The notes: a model not told the origin generated them from the sequence alone. Positions 54,744 to 63,837 are shown, numbered from the stretch's first letter. The stretch is DNA of 64,000 nucleotides from Paractinoplanes atraurantiacus (GCF_900215205.1 NZ_OBDY01000019.1:124001-188000), one strand, 5' to 3'. Program-made: numbers and translations.

Positions 54744-55388
54744 GTGACTTCCGGGGACGGCGCGACCGCGACGAGCGACGCCGACCTGCTGCGCGCCCAT
54801 GTCGAGGGTGACAAGCAGGCGTTCGGCGAGCTCGTGCGCCGTCATCGCGACCGGCTGTGGGCGGTCGCCGTGCGCACGATCGGCGACCGCGAGGAGGCGG
54901 CCGACGCGGTGCAGGACGCACTGCTCTCGGCCCACCGCAACGCGGCCCGGTTCCGCGGCGACTCGGCGGTCACGACCTGGCTGCACCGCATCGTGGTGAA
55001 CGCCTGCCTCGACCGGATCCGCCGCCGCCAGGCCCACCCGACCGTGCCCCTGCCCGACGGCAGCCGCTCCGAGGACAGGCCGTCCGGTGTGGAGCCGGCC
55101 GCCCCCGTTCAAGACCATGAGACCGCGCTGCTCGTCCGTGAGGCGCTCGCCGCCCTGCCGGTCGACCAGCGGGCGGCCATCGTCCTGGTCGACGTGCAGG
55201 GCTACCCGGTGGCCGAGGCGGCCGAGATCCTCGGGGTGGCGGTCGGCACGATCAAGAGCCGGTGCGCCCGCGGGCGAGCGAAGATGGCACTCGCGCTGGG
55301 AGACGTCGCTCACCCCACCGAGGGGAACCAGGAGGCGTCTTCTTCCGTCCCATCGGGACCGGCGGCGGATCGGAGGGACCAGAGGTGA
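54744..55388 (+). CDS. sigM: ECF RNA polymerase sigma factor SigM
   Basis: 214 residues. Region 2: DLLRAHVEGDKQAFGELVRRHRDRLWAVAVRTIGDREEAADAVQDALLSAH; region 4: ALAALPVDQRAAIVLVDVQGYPVAEAAEILGVAVGTIKSRCARGRAKM. Placed between the pseudokinase and trxB exactly as sigM in mycobacteria and Streptomyces, where it responds to envelope or oxidative stress. Its stop overlaps the anti-sigma start (GTGA). The last 35 residues are a non-conserved Ser/Pro tail. Confidence 0.92.
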   Translation: MTSGDGATATSDADLLRAHVEGDKQAFGELVRRHRDRLWAVAVRTIGDREEAADAVQDALLSAHRNAARFRGDSAVTTWLHRIVVNACLDRIRRRQAHPTVPLPDGSRSEDRPSGVEPAAPVQDHETALLVREALAALPVDQRAAIVLVDVQGYPVAEAAEILGVAVGTIKSRCARGRAKMALALGDVAHPTEGNQEASSSVPSGPAADRRDQR

Positions 55389-56218
55389 CCGGGGCGGCGG
55401 AGTTCAGCGGGGTCGACATCGACCTGCTGGCGGACTACATCGGCGGGGCCCTCGAGGGCACGCCGGACGAGTCCGTGGTGGCCACCCTGATCGCCGACGA
55501 CGCGCGGTGGCGGGCGGCGTACGAGACCCTGGGCGGCCGGATGGCCATGGTCGGCGCCGAGTTGGGCCGCCTGGCGCCCGAGCCGATGCCGTCCGACCTG
55601 GCAGCCCGGCTGGACGAGGCGTTCACCGCCCCGCCGCGCCTCGAGGTGGTGCACGACGCCGGCCCCGTACAGAAAACAAGGAAGCAGCGGCGCTGGGTGA
55701 CCCCGATCGCCATCGCCGCCGGGGTTGTCGCCTTCGTGGGTTTCGGCCTCGATTATCTGGCCGGCCGTGACAACGCCTCGGACACCGCGGCCAACTCGAG
55801 CGCCGCCGGTTCGGCCGAGCAGTCACGGGCGACCCCGCCCACTCTCTCCTCCGGCACCGACTACACCGAGGCCACCCTCGCGGTGGCGCCCTCCCAGCCG
55901 CTGAGCGCGGCCTCGGAGCCGGGCGAGACCTTCTCCGCCCAGAAGAACGGCGACCGTGCCGCCACTGACACCACCCTGCCCGAGTTGTCCCGATTGATGC
56001 CTCCCGAGGCCCTCCAGGAGTGTCTCGACCTCATCCAGCAGGCCAACGCGGGCGGCCCGATCGACGTCGAGTCGGTCGACTACGCCCGCTTCGACGGCTC
56101 GCCGGCCGTGGTGGTGCGCTTCACCGCCGCCAACGGCGTGTGGGCCTGGGCCAGCGGGCCGGCCTGCGGCACGCCCGCCGGTGGCGCCGACACCCTGGCC
56201 CGGGTCCCGGTACGCTGA
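55385..56218 (+). CDS. SigM anti-sigma-like membrane protein
   Basis: 277 residues. Cytoplasmic head 1-100 (DIDLLADYIGGALEGTPDESVVATLIADDARWRAAYETL) resembling the anti-sigma domain, one membrane helix (WVTPIAIAAGVVAFVGFGLDYLAG), then an outer Ser/Thr/Ala-rich part and a C-terminal domain with two Cys (ALQECLDLIQQ and GPACG). GTG 55385 overlaps the sigM stop. Equivalent by position to the SigM regulator of mycobacteria (Rv3912). No HxxxCxxC zinc motif is seen. Confidence 0.85.
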   Translation: MTGAAEFSGVDIDLLADYIGGALEGTPDESVVATLIADDARWRAAYETLGGRMAMVGAELGRLAPEPMPSDLAARLDEAFTAPPRLEVVHDAGPVQKTRKQRRWVTPIAIAAGVVAFVGFGLDYLAGRDNASDTAANSSAAGSAEQSRATPPTLSSGTDYTEATLAVAPSQPLSAASEPGETFSAQKNGDRAATDTTLPELSRLMPPEALQECLDLIQQANAGGPIDVESVDYARFDGSPAVVVRFTAANGVWAWASGPACGTPAGGADTLARVPVR

Positions 56219-56344
56219 TCAGCCCCGGGTGAGGTCGAACACGACCGGCACGCGGGAATGGTGTGTGCCTAGCATGGCGTTCTAGCGTGCAGTGTCGCCG
56301 AGCGGGCATTTCCCGTGGGCGTTGAGCAGACTGAGGAGTCGGCA

Positions 56345-57304
56345 GTGGACGAGGTCCGTAATCTGATCATCATCGGTTCGGGGCCCTCCGGCTACACCGC
56401 GGCGCTCTACGCGGCTCGCGCCAACCTCAAGCCGCTGGTCATCGAGGGTGTGCAGTCCGGTGGTGCGCTCATGACCACCACCGAGGTGGAGAACTTCCCC
56501 GGCTTCCGCGAGGGCATCATGGGCCCCGAGCTCATGGACAACATGCGCGCCCAGGCCGAGAAGTTCGGCGCCGAGTTCATCACCGACGACGTCACCCGCG
56601 TCGAGCTGACCGACAAGCCGACCGAGGCCGGCACCGAGGGGCTCAAGACGGTCTGGGTGGGCGAGAAGGAATACTTCGCCCGCGCTGTCATCCTTTCCAC
56701 CGGTTCGGCCTGGCGCCCGCTGGGCGTCCCCGGCGAGCAGGAGCTGCTCGGCCACGGCGTCTCGTCGTGTGCCACCTGTGACGGCTTCTTCTTCCGCAAC
56801 CACAACATCGTGGTGGTCGGCGGCGGCGACTCCGCGATGGAGGAGGCGACCTTCCTCACCCGGTTCGCCGAGACGGTGACGATCGTGCACCGCCGCGACT
56901 CGTTCCGGGCCAGCAAGGTCATGCAGCTCCGCGCCCTGAACAACCCGAAGATCAAGGTCGAGTGGAACTCCCAGGTCGAGGAGATCCTCGGCGAGGACGG
57001 CAAGGTCAACGGCGTCCGCCTGAAGAACACCGAGACCGGCGAGACCAAGGTCCTCGACGTGACCGGCGTCTTCGTGGCGATCGGCCACGACCCGCGCAGC
57101 GAGCTGTTCAAGGGCCAGGTCGAGCTCGACGACGAGGGCTACGTCAAGGTCGACTCCCCGTCGACCCGGACCAACATCCAGGGCGTCTTCGCGGCCGGCG
57201 ACCTCGTCGACCACACCTACCGTCAGGCCATCACGGCCTCCGGCACGGGCTGTGCCGCGGCGCTGGACGCCGAGCGCTTCATCGCGTCATTCGTAGAGCT
57301 GTAA
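56345..57304 (+). CDS. trxB: Thioredoxin reductase
   Basis: 319 residues; FAD enzyme passing electrons from NADPH to thioredoxin. FAD site IIIGSGPSGYTAALYAARANL, redox motif SSCATCDGFFF, NADPH site VVVGGGDSAMEEATFL, and the C-terminal GVFAAGDLVDHTYRQAITASGTGCAAALDAERF. The start is GTG 56345, with GAGGAG just upstream. Fifteen bases separate it from trxA. TAGCGT near 56283 may be its -10 element. Confidence 0.97.
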   Translation: MDEVRNLIIIGSGPSGYTAALYAARANLKPLVIEGVQSGGALMTTTEVENFPGFREGIMGPELMDNMRAQAEKFGAEFITDDVTRVELTDKPTEAGTEGLKTVWVGEKEYFARAVILSTGSAWRPLGVPGEQELLGHGVSSCATCDGFFFRNHNIVVVGGGDSAMEEATFLTRFAETVTIVHRRDSFRASKVMQLRALNNPKIKVEWNSQVEEILGEDGKVNGVRLKNTETGETKVLDVTGVFVAIGHDPRSELFKGQVELDDEGYVKVDSPSTRTNIQGVFAAGDLVDHTYRQAITASGTGCAAALDAERFIASFVEL

Positions 57305-57319
57305 GACCGGGAGGGTCTA

Positions 57320-57643
57320 GTGGGAGCAGGTAAGGCGATCAGCGACGCCACTTTTGTGAGCGACGTGCTGCAGTCCGACAAGCCGGTGCTGGTCGACTTC
57401 TGGGCGGAGTGGTGCGCGCCCTGCAAGAAGGTCGACCCGCTGCTGAACGAGATCGCCAAGGAGATGGGCGACAAGGTCGAGATCGTCAGCATCAACATCG
57501 ACGAGAACCCGGAGACCACCCGGGCCTACCGCGTGATGTCGGTGCCGACGCTGACCATCTTCAAGGGCGGCGAGGCCGTGAACTCGGTCACCGGCGCCAA
57601 GCCCAAGAGCGCCCTGGTCAACTTCATCGAATCGGCCCTCTGA
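57320..57643 (+). CDS. trxA: Thioredoxin
   Basis: 107 residues; classical fold with WAEWCAPCKKVDPLL (active site Cys-Ala-Pro-Cys, one residue off the common CGPC) and the cis-Pro loop VMSVPTLTIFKGG. GTG start after GGGAGGG. Partner of trxB, followed by a very strong terminator. Confidence 0.97.
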   Translation: MGAGKAISDATFVSDVLQSDKPVLVDFWAEWCAPCKKVDPLLNEIAKEMGDKVEIVSINIDENPETTRAYRVMSVPTLTIFKGGEAVNSVTGAKPKSALVNFIESAL

Positions 57644-57651
57644 GTGATTGA

Positions 57652-57688
57652 CCCGTGCCCCGCGTCCCTCGTGGACGCGGGGCACGGG
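57652..57688 (+). terminator. Terminator after trxA
   Basis: A 16-bp perfect stem: CCCGTGCCCCGCGTCC and its complement, with a CTCGT loop, starting 9 bases after the trxA stop. No T-run follows, as is common in actinobacteria. Confidence 0.88.
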
Positions 57689-57739
57689 CGTGCCAGGGGT
57701 ACTCTCCTCTGAGTCGTTCTTCGTACTAGGGAGTCGCGC

Positions 57740-58888
57740 GTGCGTTCCATCCGGCGTGGAGACAGCGGCCCGGCCGTTGCCGAGATCCGATCGATCCTGG
57801 TCGGGCTGGACCTGCTCACCACGGCGTCGGATGTGTTCGACGACGAGATGGACGAGGCGGTGCGGGCCTTTCAGCAGAACCGCGGCCTCGGCGTCGACGG
57901 CCTGGTGGGCGACGAGACGTGGGGCGCGCTCGACGCGTCCCGCTGGCGGCTCGGCGCGCGCACCCTGTTCCACTCGGTGCCCGACGCGCTGGTCGGCGAG
58001 GATGTGCGCACCCTGCAGGAGCGGATGCTCGAGATGGGCTTCGACGCCGGCCGGGCCGACTCGATCTACGGCGCCCGCACGGCCCGGGCGGTGGCCCAGT
58101 TCCAGCGTGAGGTGGGTCTCACCCCGGACGGCTCCTGCGGCCCGCAGACCCTCAAGGCGCTGCGCCGGCTCGGCCGCAAGGTCGTCGGCGGCCGACCGCA
58201 GTGGCTGCGCGAGGCCGAGGCGTTCCGCCAGGCCGGCACCAACCTGGTCGGCAAGACCATCGTGATCGACCCGGGCCACGGCGGCGGTGACGACACCGGT
58301 GTGGTCGTTCCCGACGGCCCGCTGCGCTGGACCGAGGCCGACCTCGTCTTCGACCTGGCCGCCCGCCTCGAGGGCCGGCTCGCCGCGGCCGGCATGCGGG
58401 TCCACCTCACCCGCGGCCCGCACCCCACCGAGCCGATGAGCGGCGCCGACCGGGCCGCCCTGGCCAACAGCCTCGGCGCCGACCTGCTGATCTCGCTGCA
58501 CCTCGACGGTCACGACAACGAGGCGGCCGACGGCGTCGCCGCCTACCACTACGGCACCGGCAGCGGCCTGAGCTCGACCGTGGGGGAGCGGCTGGCCAAC
58601 CTGGTCCAGCGCGAGATCGTCGTGCGGACCGGGATGCGCGACTGCCACATCCACGCCAAGACGTGGGAGCTGCTGCGCCTGACGCGCATGCCCGCCGTAC
58701 GTGTGGATCTCGGTTATCTGACCTCGCCGGCCGATCGCGACCGCCTGGTCAACCCGCTGTTCCGCGAGCAGATCGTCGAGGCGATCCTGGCCGCCGTCCA
58801 GCGCATGTACTTCCCGGTCGAGCGCGACGTGCCGACCGGCTCGATCGACGTGCGCCAGCTGCGCATGGCCCTCTCGAACAGGGCTTAA
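57740..58888 (+). CDS. cwlM: CwlM-type N-acetylmuramoyl-L-alanine amidase homologue
   Basis: 382 residues without signal peptide. Two peptidoglycan-binding repeats (RGDSGPAVAEIRSIL, EDVRTLQERMLEMGFD) precede an Amidase_3 domain: VIDPGHGGGDDTG (first His), EADLVFDLAARLE (Glu), LLISLHLDGH (second His). The usual final glutamate is an aspartate (VRVDLGYLTSP). In mycobacteria CwlM is a cytoplasmic regulator of MurA, phosphorylated by PknB, rather than an amidase; the missing signal peptide suggests the same here. It converges on the GNAT gene with a 4-base overlap. Confidence 0.92.
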   Translation: MRSIRRGDSGPAVAEIRSILVGLDLLTTASDVFDDEMDEAVRAFQQNRGLGVDGLVGDETWGALDASRWRLGARTLFHSVPDALVGEDVRTLQERMLEMGFDAGRADSIYGARTARAVAQFQREVGLTPDGSCGPQTLKALRRLGRKVVGGRPQWLREAEAFRQAGTNLVGKTIVIDPGHGGGDDTGVVVPDGPLRWTEADLVFDLAARLEGRLAAAGMRVHLTRGPHPTEPMSGADRAALANSLGADLLISLHLDGHDNEAADGVAAYHYGTGSGLSSTVGERLANLVQREIVVRTGMRDCHIHAKTWELLRLTRMPAVRVDLGYLTSPADRDRLVNPLFREQIVEAILAAVQRMYFPVERDVPTGSIDVRQLRMALSNRA

Positions 58889-59553
58889 TTCTCGACTGTA
58901 CGGGTGGCTGTGGCCGGGCGGACCGGCCGCAGCAAGGTCTCGGGGCTCATCGAGCCGAGCAGTTTCTCCAGCGCGTATTCGACGTCGGACTTCCACGACA
59001 GCGCGGTCCGCAGCTCGAGCCGCAGCCGCGGGTAGCGCGGATGAGGCCGCACGGTCTTGAAGCCCACCGAGAGGAAGAAGTCGACCGGAGCCACACAGCC
59101 GGTCTGCGTCTCGTCGTCGGCCTCACCGAACTTCGCGTCGCCGAAGGCCTCGATCGCCTTCACCCCGCGCTTGGTGAGATCACGGGCCACGCCCTGCACG
59201 AGCATGCGCCCCAGCCCGCCGCCGGCGAACGCGGCGACCACGTGCGAGGTCATCAGCAGGGCGGCGTCGGCGCTCACCGGCGAGGTCGGAAAGGCCATCG
59301 ACCGGGGGACGTACGCCGGTGGGGCGTACATCACAAAACCGGCCGGCATGCCGTCGACGTAGGCCAGCTTGCCGCAGGAACCCCACTCCAGCAGAGTCTG
59401 CGAAACCCACGCTTCCTTCTCGAGCCCGGGGTCACCGGACGCGCACGCGCGCTCCGCCGAAACCGGGTCAAGCTCCCAGAAAACGCACTGCCGGCATGGC
59501 CGCGGAAGATCCTCGAGTGTGTCCAAAGTGAGGTTGACCAGGCGTCGTGACAC
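58885..59553 (-). CDS. GNAT-family acetyltransferase (Rv3916c-like)
   Basis: 222 residues, starting at GTG 59553 with AAGGGGGA upstream. Features are DLPRPCRQCVFWELDP (an N-terminal CxxC), AYVDGMPAGFVMYAPPAYVPRSMAFPTSPVS, GGGLGRMLVQGVARDL (acetyl-CoA loop) and GVKAIEAFGD. It is conserved beside cwlM in actinobacteria; substrate unknown. Confidence 0.85.
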   Translation of the reverse strand: MSRRLVNLTLDTLEDLPRPCRQCVFWELDPVSAERACASGDPGLEKEAWVSQTLLEWGSCGKLAYVDGMPAGFVMYAPPAYVPRSMAFPTSPVSADAALLMTSHVVAAFAGGGLGRMLVQGVARDLTKRGVKAIEAFGDAKFGEADDETQTGCVAPVDFFLSVGFKTVRPHPRYPRLRLELRTALSWKSDVEYALEKLLGSMSPETLLRPVRPATATRTVEN

Positions 59554-59709
59554 AGTCGTCCCCCTTGAACTCCGTACCCCGATGGGGATCCTACGCCGCA
59601 ATGCCCATGAACGGGACCAGTTGGGCACCCTGGCCGGTTAACCGAGGGCTCGAAGTGGCGTGCCCGACTACCATCGGAACTCTGTCTCCCAGAGCGAGGT
59701 GAGAGCCGC

Positions 59710-61017
59710 ATGACCGGCACAACCCAGGACGACTACACCGATCGCTACGCGCGCCGAGTGCGTGGCATGACGACGTCGGAGATTCGCGCACTCTTCGCCG
59801 TGGCCAGTCGTCCCGAGGTCGTGTCGCTCGCCGGCGGCTCGCCCTACATCGCCGCCCTGCCGCTCGACGCCGTGGGCGAGATGCTCAACAAGCTCGCCGC
59901 CGAGCAGGGCGCGAGCAGCCTTCAGTACGGCATCGGCCAGGGCACGATCGAGCTGCGCGAGCGCATCTGCGAGGTCATGGCCCTGTCCGGCATCAGCGGC
60001 GCGTCCCCCGACGACGTCGTGGTCACCGTCGGCGGCCAGCAGGCGATCGACCTGCTCGCCCGCCTCTTCCTGGACCCGGGCGACGTGGTCCTCGCCGAGG
60101 GGCCGAGCTATGTCGGCGCACTCGGCGTCTTCCAGGCCGCCCAGGCACAGGTGAAACACGTGCCGATGGACGACGAGGGCCTCATCCCGGCCGCCCTCGA
60201 GGAGGCGATCGCCGAGGTCGAGCGCTCGGGCCGCAAGGCGAAATTCCTCTACACGATCCCCACGTTCCAAAACCCGGGCGGCATGACGCTGACCGACGAG
60301 CGGCGCGAGCAGGTGCTCGACATCTGCGAGCGCGCCGGCCTGCTGGTGGTGGAGGACGACCCGTACGGCATGTTGTCCTTCGAGGGTGACGCCCCGCGGC
60401 CGTTGCGGGCCCGCCGTCGTGAGGGCGTGTTCTACGTGAGCACGTTCTCCAAGACGTTCGCCCCCGGTCTGCGCGTCGGCTGGATCCTGGCGCCACACGC
60501 CGTACGGGAAAAGCTCGTCATGATGAGCGAAGCGAATGTGCTGTGCCCGAGCGCGTTCGCGCAGGGCGCGGTGACGCAGTATCTGTCGACGATGCCGTGG
60601 CGCGAGCAGATCAAGGTCTACCGCGAGATCTACCGCGAGCGCCGCGACGCCCTGCTGGACGCGTTGCGCGACCTGATGCCGGCCGGCACGACGTGGACCC
60701 ACCCGACGGGCGGCCTGTTCGTGTGGGCGACCTTGCCCGAGGGCCTTGACTCCAAGGCGATGATGCCGCGGGCGATCGCGGCGAGGGTGGCTTATGTGCC
60801 GGGGACAGGCTTCTTCGCCGACGGCACGGGCCGCAGCAACATGAGGCTCAACTTCTCGTTCTCGTCGCCCGAGCGCCTCCGCGAGGGCATCCGCCGCCTG
60901 TCCGGCGTCATGGAGCAGGAGCTGGCGATGCGCGCCGTCTTCGGCCCCGCCGCCGCGCAGACGCACCGCCGCCGGGGCACGGCCGCCGCGGACGCCCCCG
61001 GCCCCGACTTGGCATGA
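59710..61017 (+). CDS. PLP-dependent aminotransferase, class I/II fold
   Basis: 435 residues. LysN/MocR-type aminotransferase without a regulatory domain: VSLAGGSPYIAALPLD, LQYGIGQGTIELRERI, YTIPTFQNPGGMTLT, VVEDDPYGMLSFEG and the PLP lysine in STFSKTFAPGLRVGW, ending with SNMRLNFSFSSPERL. The C-terminal 40 residues are a non-conserved Ala/Arg extension. The reaction is probably transamination of an amino acid such as valine or 2-aminoadipate. The next gene begins within or just after its end. Confidence 0.88.
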   Translation: MTGTTQDDYTDRYARRVRGMTTSEIRALFAVASRPEVVSLAGGSPYIAALPLDAVGEMLNKLAAEQGASSLQYGIGQGTIELRERICEVMALSGISGASPDDVVVTVGGQQAIDLLARLFLDPGDVVLAEGPSYVGALGVFQAAQAQVKHVPMDDEGLIPAALEEAIAEVERSGRKAKFLYTIPTFQNPGGMTLTDERREQVLDICERAGLLVVEDDPYGMLSFEGDAPRPLRARRREGVFYVSTFSKTFAPGLRVGWILAPHAVREKLVMMSEANVLCPSAFAQGAVTQYLSTMPWREQIKVYREIYRERRDALLDALRDLMPAGTTWTHPTGGLFVWATLPEGLDSKAMMPRAIAARVAYVPGTGFFADGTGRSNMRLNFSFSSPERLREGIRRLSGVMEQELAMRAVFGPAAAQTHRRRGTAAADAPGPDLA

Positions 61018-61025
61018 TCTCTTCC

Positions 61026-61985
61026 ATGGTTACGGGTGACGATGTGCGCGTGATGGTCCTGGCCGGCGGCCTCTCCTACGAGAGGGACGTCTCCCTGCGC
61101 TCCGGCCGCCGCGCCGTCGACGCCTTGCGCGCGGCCGGCATCCAGGCCGAGATGCGCGACGCCGACGTGACACTGCTGCCGTCCCTGCAGGAAGACCCGC
61201 CGGACGCGGTGGTGATCGCCCTGCACGGCGCGACAGGCGAGGACGGCAGCCTGCGCGGCGTCCTGGACCTGTGCGGCATCCCGTACGTGGGTTGCGACGC
61301 CCGGGCCTCCCGCCTGGCCTGGGACAAGCCGTCGGCCAAGTCGATGCTCCGCGAGGCCGGCATCCCCACCCCCGACTGGGTGGCGCTGCCACACGACCGT
61401 TTCTCGGAGCTGGGCGCGGTGGCGGTCCTGGACCGCATCGTCGACCGTCTGGGCCTCCCGCTGATGGTAAAGCCGGCCCAGGGCGGTTCAGGCCTGGGCG
61501 CAGCGGTGGTACGCGAGGACACGGCCCTGCCGGCAGCGATGGTGGGCTGCTTCGCATACGACTCGACAGCCCTGGTGGAAAAGTTCGTGCCAGGAAAAGA
61601 CGTGGCGGTCTCCATCATCGACCTGGGCTCAGGCCCCGAGGCCCTCCCCACGGTCGAGATCGTCCCCCGCGACGGCGTGTACGACTACGCGGCCCGCTAC
61701 ACGGCCGGCCTGACAACATGGCACGCCCCGGCCCGCCTGTCCCCGTCGGTGGCCGCCCAGGTGGCCGAGACGGCGCTGGCGGCCCACAAGGCGCTGGGCT
61801 TGAGAGACCTCTCCCGCGTAGACCTGATCGTCCCCGACGAGGGAGCACCTCAGGTCCTGGGCATCAACGTCTCCCCGGGCATGACAGAGACGTCCTTGCT
61901 CCCGCTGGCAGTCCAGGCCGCCGGCCAGGACTTGGGCCGCATCCTGTCCACTTTGGTAGAGCGAGCCGTAGCCCGCGCCGCCTAG
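61026..61985 (+). CDS. D-alanine--D-alanine ligase-like protein, altered metal site
   Basis: 319 residues of the ATP-grasp fold. VMVLAGGLSYERDVSLRSGRRA, ALHGATGEDGSLRGVLDLCGIPYVGCD, MVKPAQGGSGLGAAVV and LVEKFVPGKDVAVSIID match Ddl. The Mg-binding end normally reads L-E-x-N-T-x-P-G-M-T; here it is VLGINVSPGMTETS, so the glutamate is glycine while Asn is kept and the Asp of RVDLIV is present. It may be a weak or different ligase, with the housekeeping Ddl encoded elsewhere. ATG 61026 is likely leaderless; ATG 61014 overlaps the previous gene. Confidence 0.82.
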   Translation: MVTGDDVRVMVLAGGLSYERDVSLRSGRRAVDALRAAGIQAEMRDADVTLLPSLQEDPPDAVVIALHGATGEDGSLRGVLDLCGIPYVGCDARASRLAWDKPSAKSMLREAGIPTPDWVALPHDRFSELGAVAVLDRIVDRLGLPLMVKPAQGGSGLGAAVVREDTALPAAMVGCFAYDSTALVEKFVPGKDVAVSIIDLGSGPEALPTVEIVPRDGVYDYAARYTAGLTTWHAPARLSPSVAAQVAETALAAHKALGLRDLSRVDLIVPDEGAPQVLGINVSPGMTETSLLPLAVQAAGQDLGRILSTLVERAVARAA

Positions 61986-62255
61986 AAACCGGCCTAGCCG
62001 TAACCAACCCTGGCCGCAACGCCCAAGTCCCTTACACGGCTGGCCGGAGCCCGCTTCTCGGCCATTGCTCCGGACGCCAGCGTCGGGGCCACTTGCATCG
62101 CGGCCGCCAGCGACGAATCTGCTTACACCGAGACCGCCTGCATCGGGGCCCCAGCGTCGAGGACGCCAGCGCCGGGCGGCGGCCACCGCGCGGCAGTCTT
62201 CTGGCTGAGCCGCTGCTTTAGTCGGTGGGCGCGGCGCACGAGGAACTGCACGGCT

Positions 62256-62397
62256 GGGCGGGTCTCGCCTGCGACGGGCTGGGCGGGTCTCGCCTGCGAC
62301 GGGCTAGGCCGGTCGCCTACGACGGGCTGGGCGGGGCGCTTGCGACGGGCTGGGCGGGGCGCTTGCGACGGGCTGCGCCGGGCGCTTGCGACGGGCT
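62256..62397. repeat. Minisatellite of six 23-25 bp units
   Basis: Units at 62256, 62281, 62306, 62329, 62352 and 62375, all ending in GACGGGCT or a one-base variant context. Two are 25 bp and four are 23 bp; the fourth and fifth are identical. The mixed period means it does not code for a repeat peptide. Confidence 0.9.
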
Positions 62398-62893
62398 GCG
62401 CCGGCGGGCGCGTTGCCCGCCGCCGGTGTTGCCTAGGGCGGCGAGCGCTGCTGCGGGCTCTTGGGATACTCGGCGGCCTTCAGAGTGGCTGGTGGCATGT
62501 GCGTGTCTCCCACGAGCTCGGTGTCGGTCACTCCCGGCGTGCTTCCGCCGCGCGCGCTGATATGGCGCTGCTGGAAGCGCAGGCACAACTTCGTGCGCAG
62601 CCTCGAATCGGCGGCAGGAAGCGGGCGCTCGATGGCTCGGCAGGCGACGCGGGTACTCGTACGCCCGAACCTGCCTTATCAAGCGCAAGCGTGGCTGCCC
62701 GATTAGGACTCTGCGCTAGCTAGTGGCAGAGGCTTCGGGACGGCGTCTTCGTTGGGTGGGCAGCGGCTTGGCTGCCGGCGGCGTCGGGATGCTCGTCAGG
62801 AATCGTCGCGGCGCTTGGCCGACTGGCTCCCTCGGTTCCTGACAGCTCAAGCCTGGCACAAGTCGGCTGGCGGCGCGGAAGTAAATGCTGGCC

Positions 62894-62902
62894 TGTGGAT
62901 AA
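62894..62902 (-). promoter_or_regulatory. Perfect DnaA box
   Basis: TTATCCACA on the minus strand. Together with the two boxes at the right edge it belongs to the DnaA-box-rich surroundings of oriC. As a 9-mer it could also be chance on its own. Confidence 0.5.
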
Positions 62903-62961
62903 CTTCGGGCCGCGGCCCTGTGAGTGTCCTCAAAGGGCCGACTGTCGTCCCGTACATCAAA

Positions 62962-63837
62962 TCAAGAGGGAGAGGGAGTCTGTGCCTGACCCAGACGAGG
63001 GGTTTGGGTCGGGATCGTCGGAGGCTCCGTGGAGGGCTGGGACTCGACGTCGCCCAAGGTCGTGGGGCGCGGCTCGGCGAGATCGTTGGTGGGGGCGTCG
63101 CTGGAGAGGTCCCCGCCGGGGGAATCGCTGTAGAGGACGCCGGTGGGGGAATCGCTGGCGTGGAGATCGACGGTGTCACGGGCGTTCTCGTCGCGGCTCG
63201 ACATCGACTCGTCTGCGGGGTGATCGCCGTTGGGGGAGAGGTTGATCGTGGAGGGGGATTCCCACTTGATGTGCGCGGGCTCGGCGATGGCCTTGCCGCC
63301 GAACTCGGCGAGCCAGGCGGCTACGAGGGCGAGGTTTTCGTGCCACTCGTGCTCGGGGATGACGGGGAGGATGTCGTCCCAGAGCGAGAGGAAGGTGCCG
63401 CGCAGTTGGAGGCGGCCCTGGGGGCGCGCGAGGAACCACATGTGCAGGTGAGCGGAGCCGTCACCCCACCGGTTGACGTGCACGCGGGCGACGCCGTCGA
63501 GGGAGCGGATGGCGCGCTCCAGACGGACGGTCATGACGCCGAGCTCGGCCGACAGGAGGTTCGGGAGGTCGCCGAGATCAAGATGCGATCGGCACTCCAG
63601 AATCACGACGACGGGGAGGCCGGTGGGACGGTCCATGGCCCGTACGCGCCAACGTTCACTGACCCAGATGTACGCGTCGTCGGGCGTATTGCAGGCGACG
63701 CAGTCGGCTGCGTCCTCGCCGGCGCGCGGGGGCTCCACCTCGACCGGAGCGGCCAGGGGCTTGACCCGCATGTCGCCCTCAAAAGGGAACGACGGCCAGC
63801 GCGTGAAGCCGGGCAGTGGGACGGTGTTGTCGGGCAC
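62962..63837 (-). CDS. HIT-like protein with zinc-type cysteines
   Basis: 291 residues. Residues 40-70 contain CVACN, then WVSERWRVRAMDRPTGLPVVVILECRSHLDLGDLP. The motif VNRWGDGSAHLHMWFLARPQG (His-x-His-x near 125-135) is like the His triad of HIT and galactose-1-phosphate uridylyltransferase-type proteins, though the third His position is altered (HLHMWF). The last 85 residues are Ser/Pro/Asp-rich and disordered. Located just before the expected parAB region; function unknown. The C-terminal tail has repeats of SDSPxG. Confidence 0.65.
   Translation of the reverse strand: MPDNTVPLPGFTRWPSFPFEGDMRVKPLAAPVEVEPPRAGEDAADCVACNTPDDAYIWVSERWRVRAMDRPTGLPVVVILECRSHLDLGDLPNLLSAELGVMTVRLERAIRSLDGVARVHVNRWGDGSAHLHMWFLARPQGRLQLRGTFLSLWDDILPVIPEHEWHENLALVAAWLAEFGGKAIAEPAHIKWESPSTINLSPNGDHPADESMSSRDENARDTVDLHASDSPTGVLYSDSPGGDLSSDAPTNDLAEPRPTTLGDVESQPSTEPPTIPTQTPRLGQAQTPSPS

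Larger units (their letters stand above)
61986..62961. other. Gene-poor stretch, no supported gene
   Basis: Nearly 1 kb in which none of the open frames resembles a protein. It contains the minisatellite at 62256-62397 and a perfect DnaA box, TGTGGATAA on the + strand at 62894-62902. Small frames at 62225-62560 and 62340-62723 are shadows of the repeats. It could hold decayed coding sequence or a spacer near oriC. Confidence 0.55.

Noticed and set aside
62225..62723. Small frames over the right-hand minisatellite
   Set aside because: They translate the repeat itself and have no start signal or homology.
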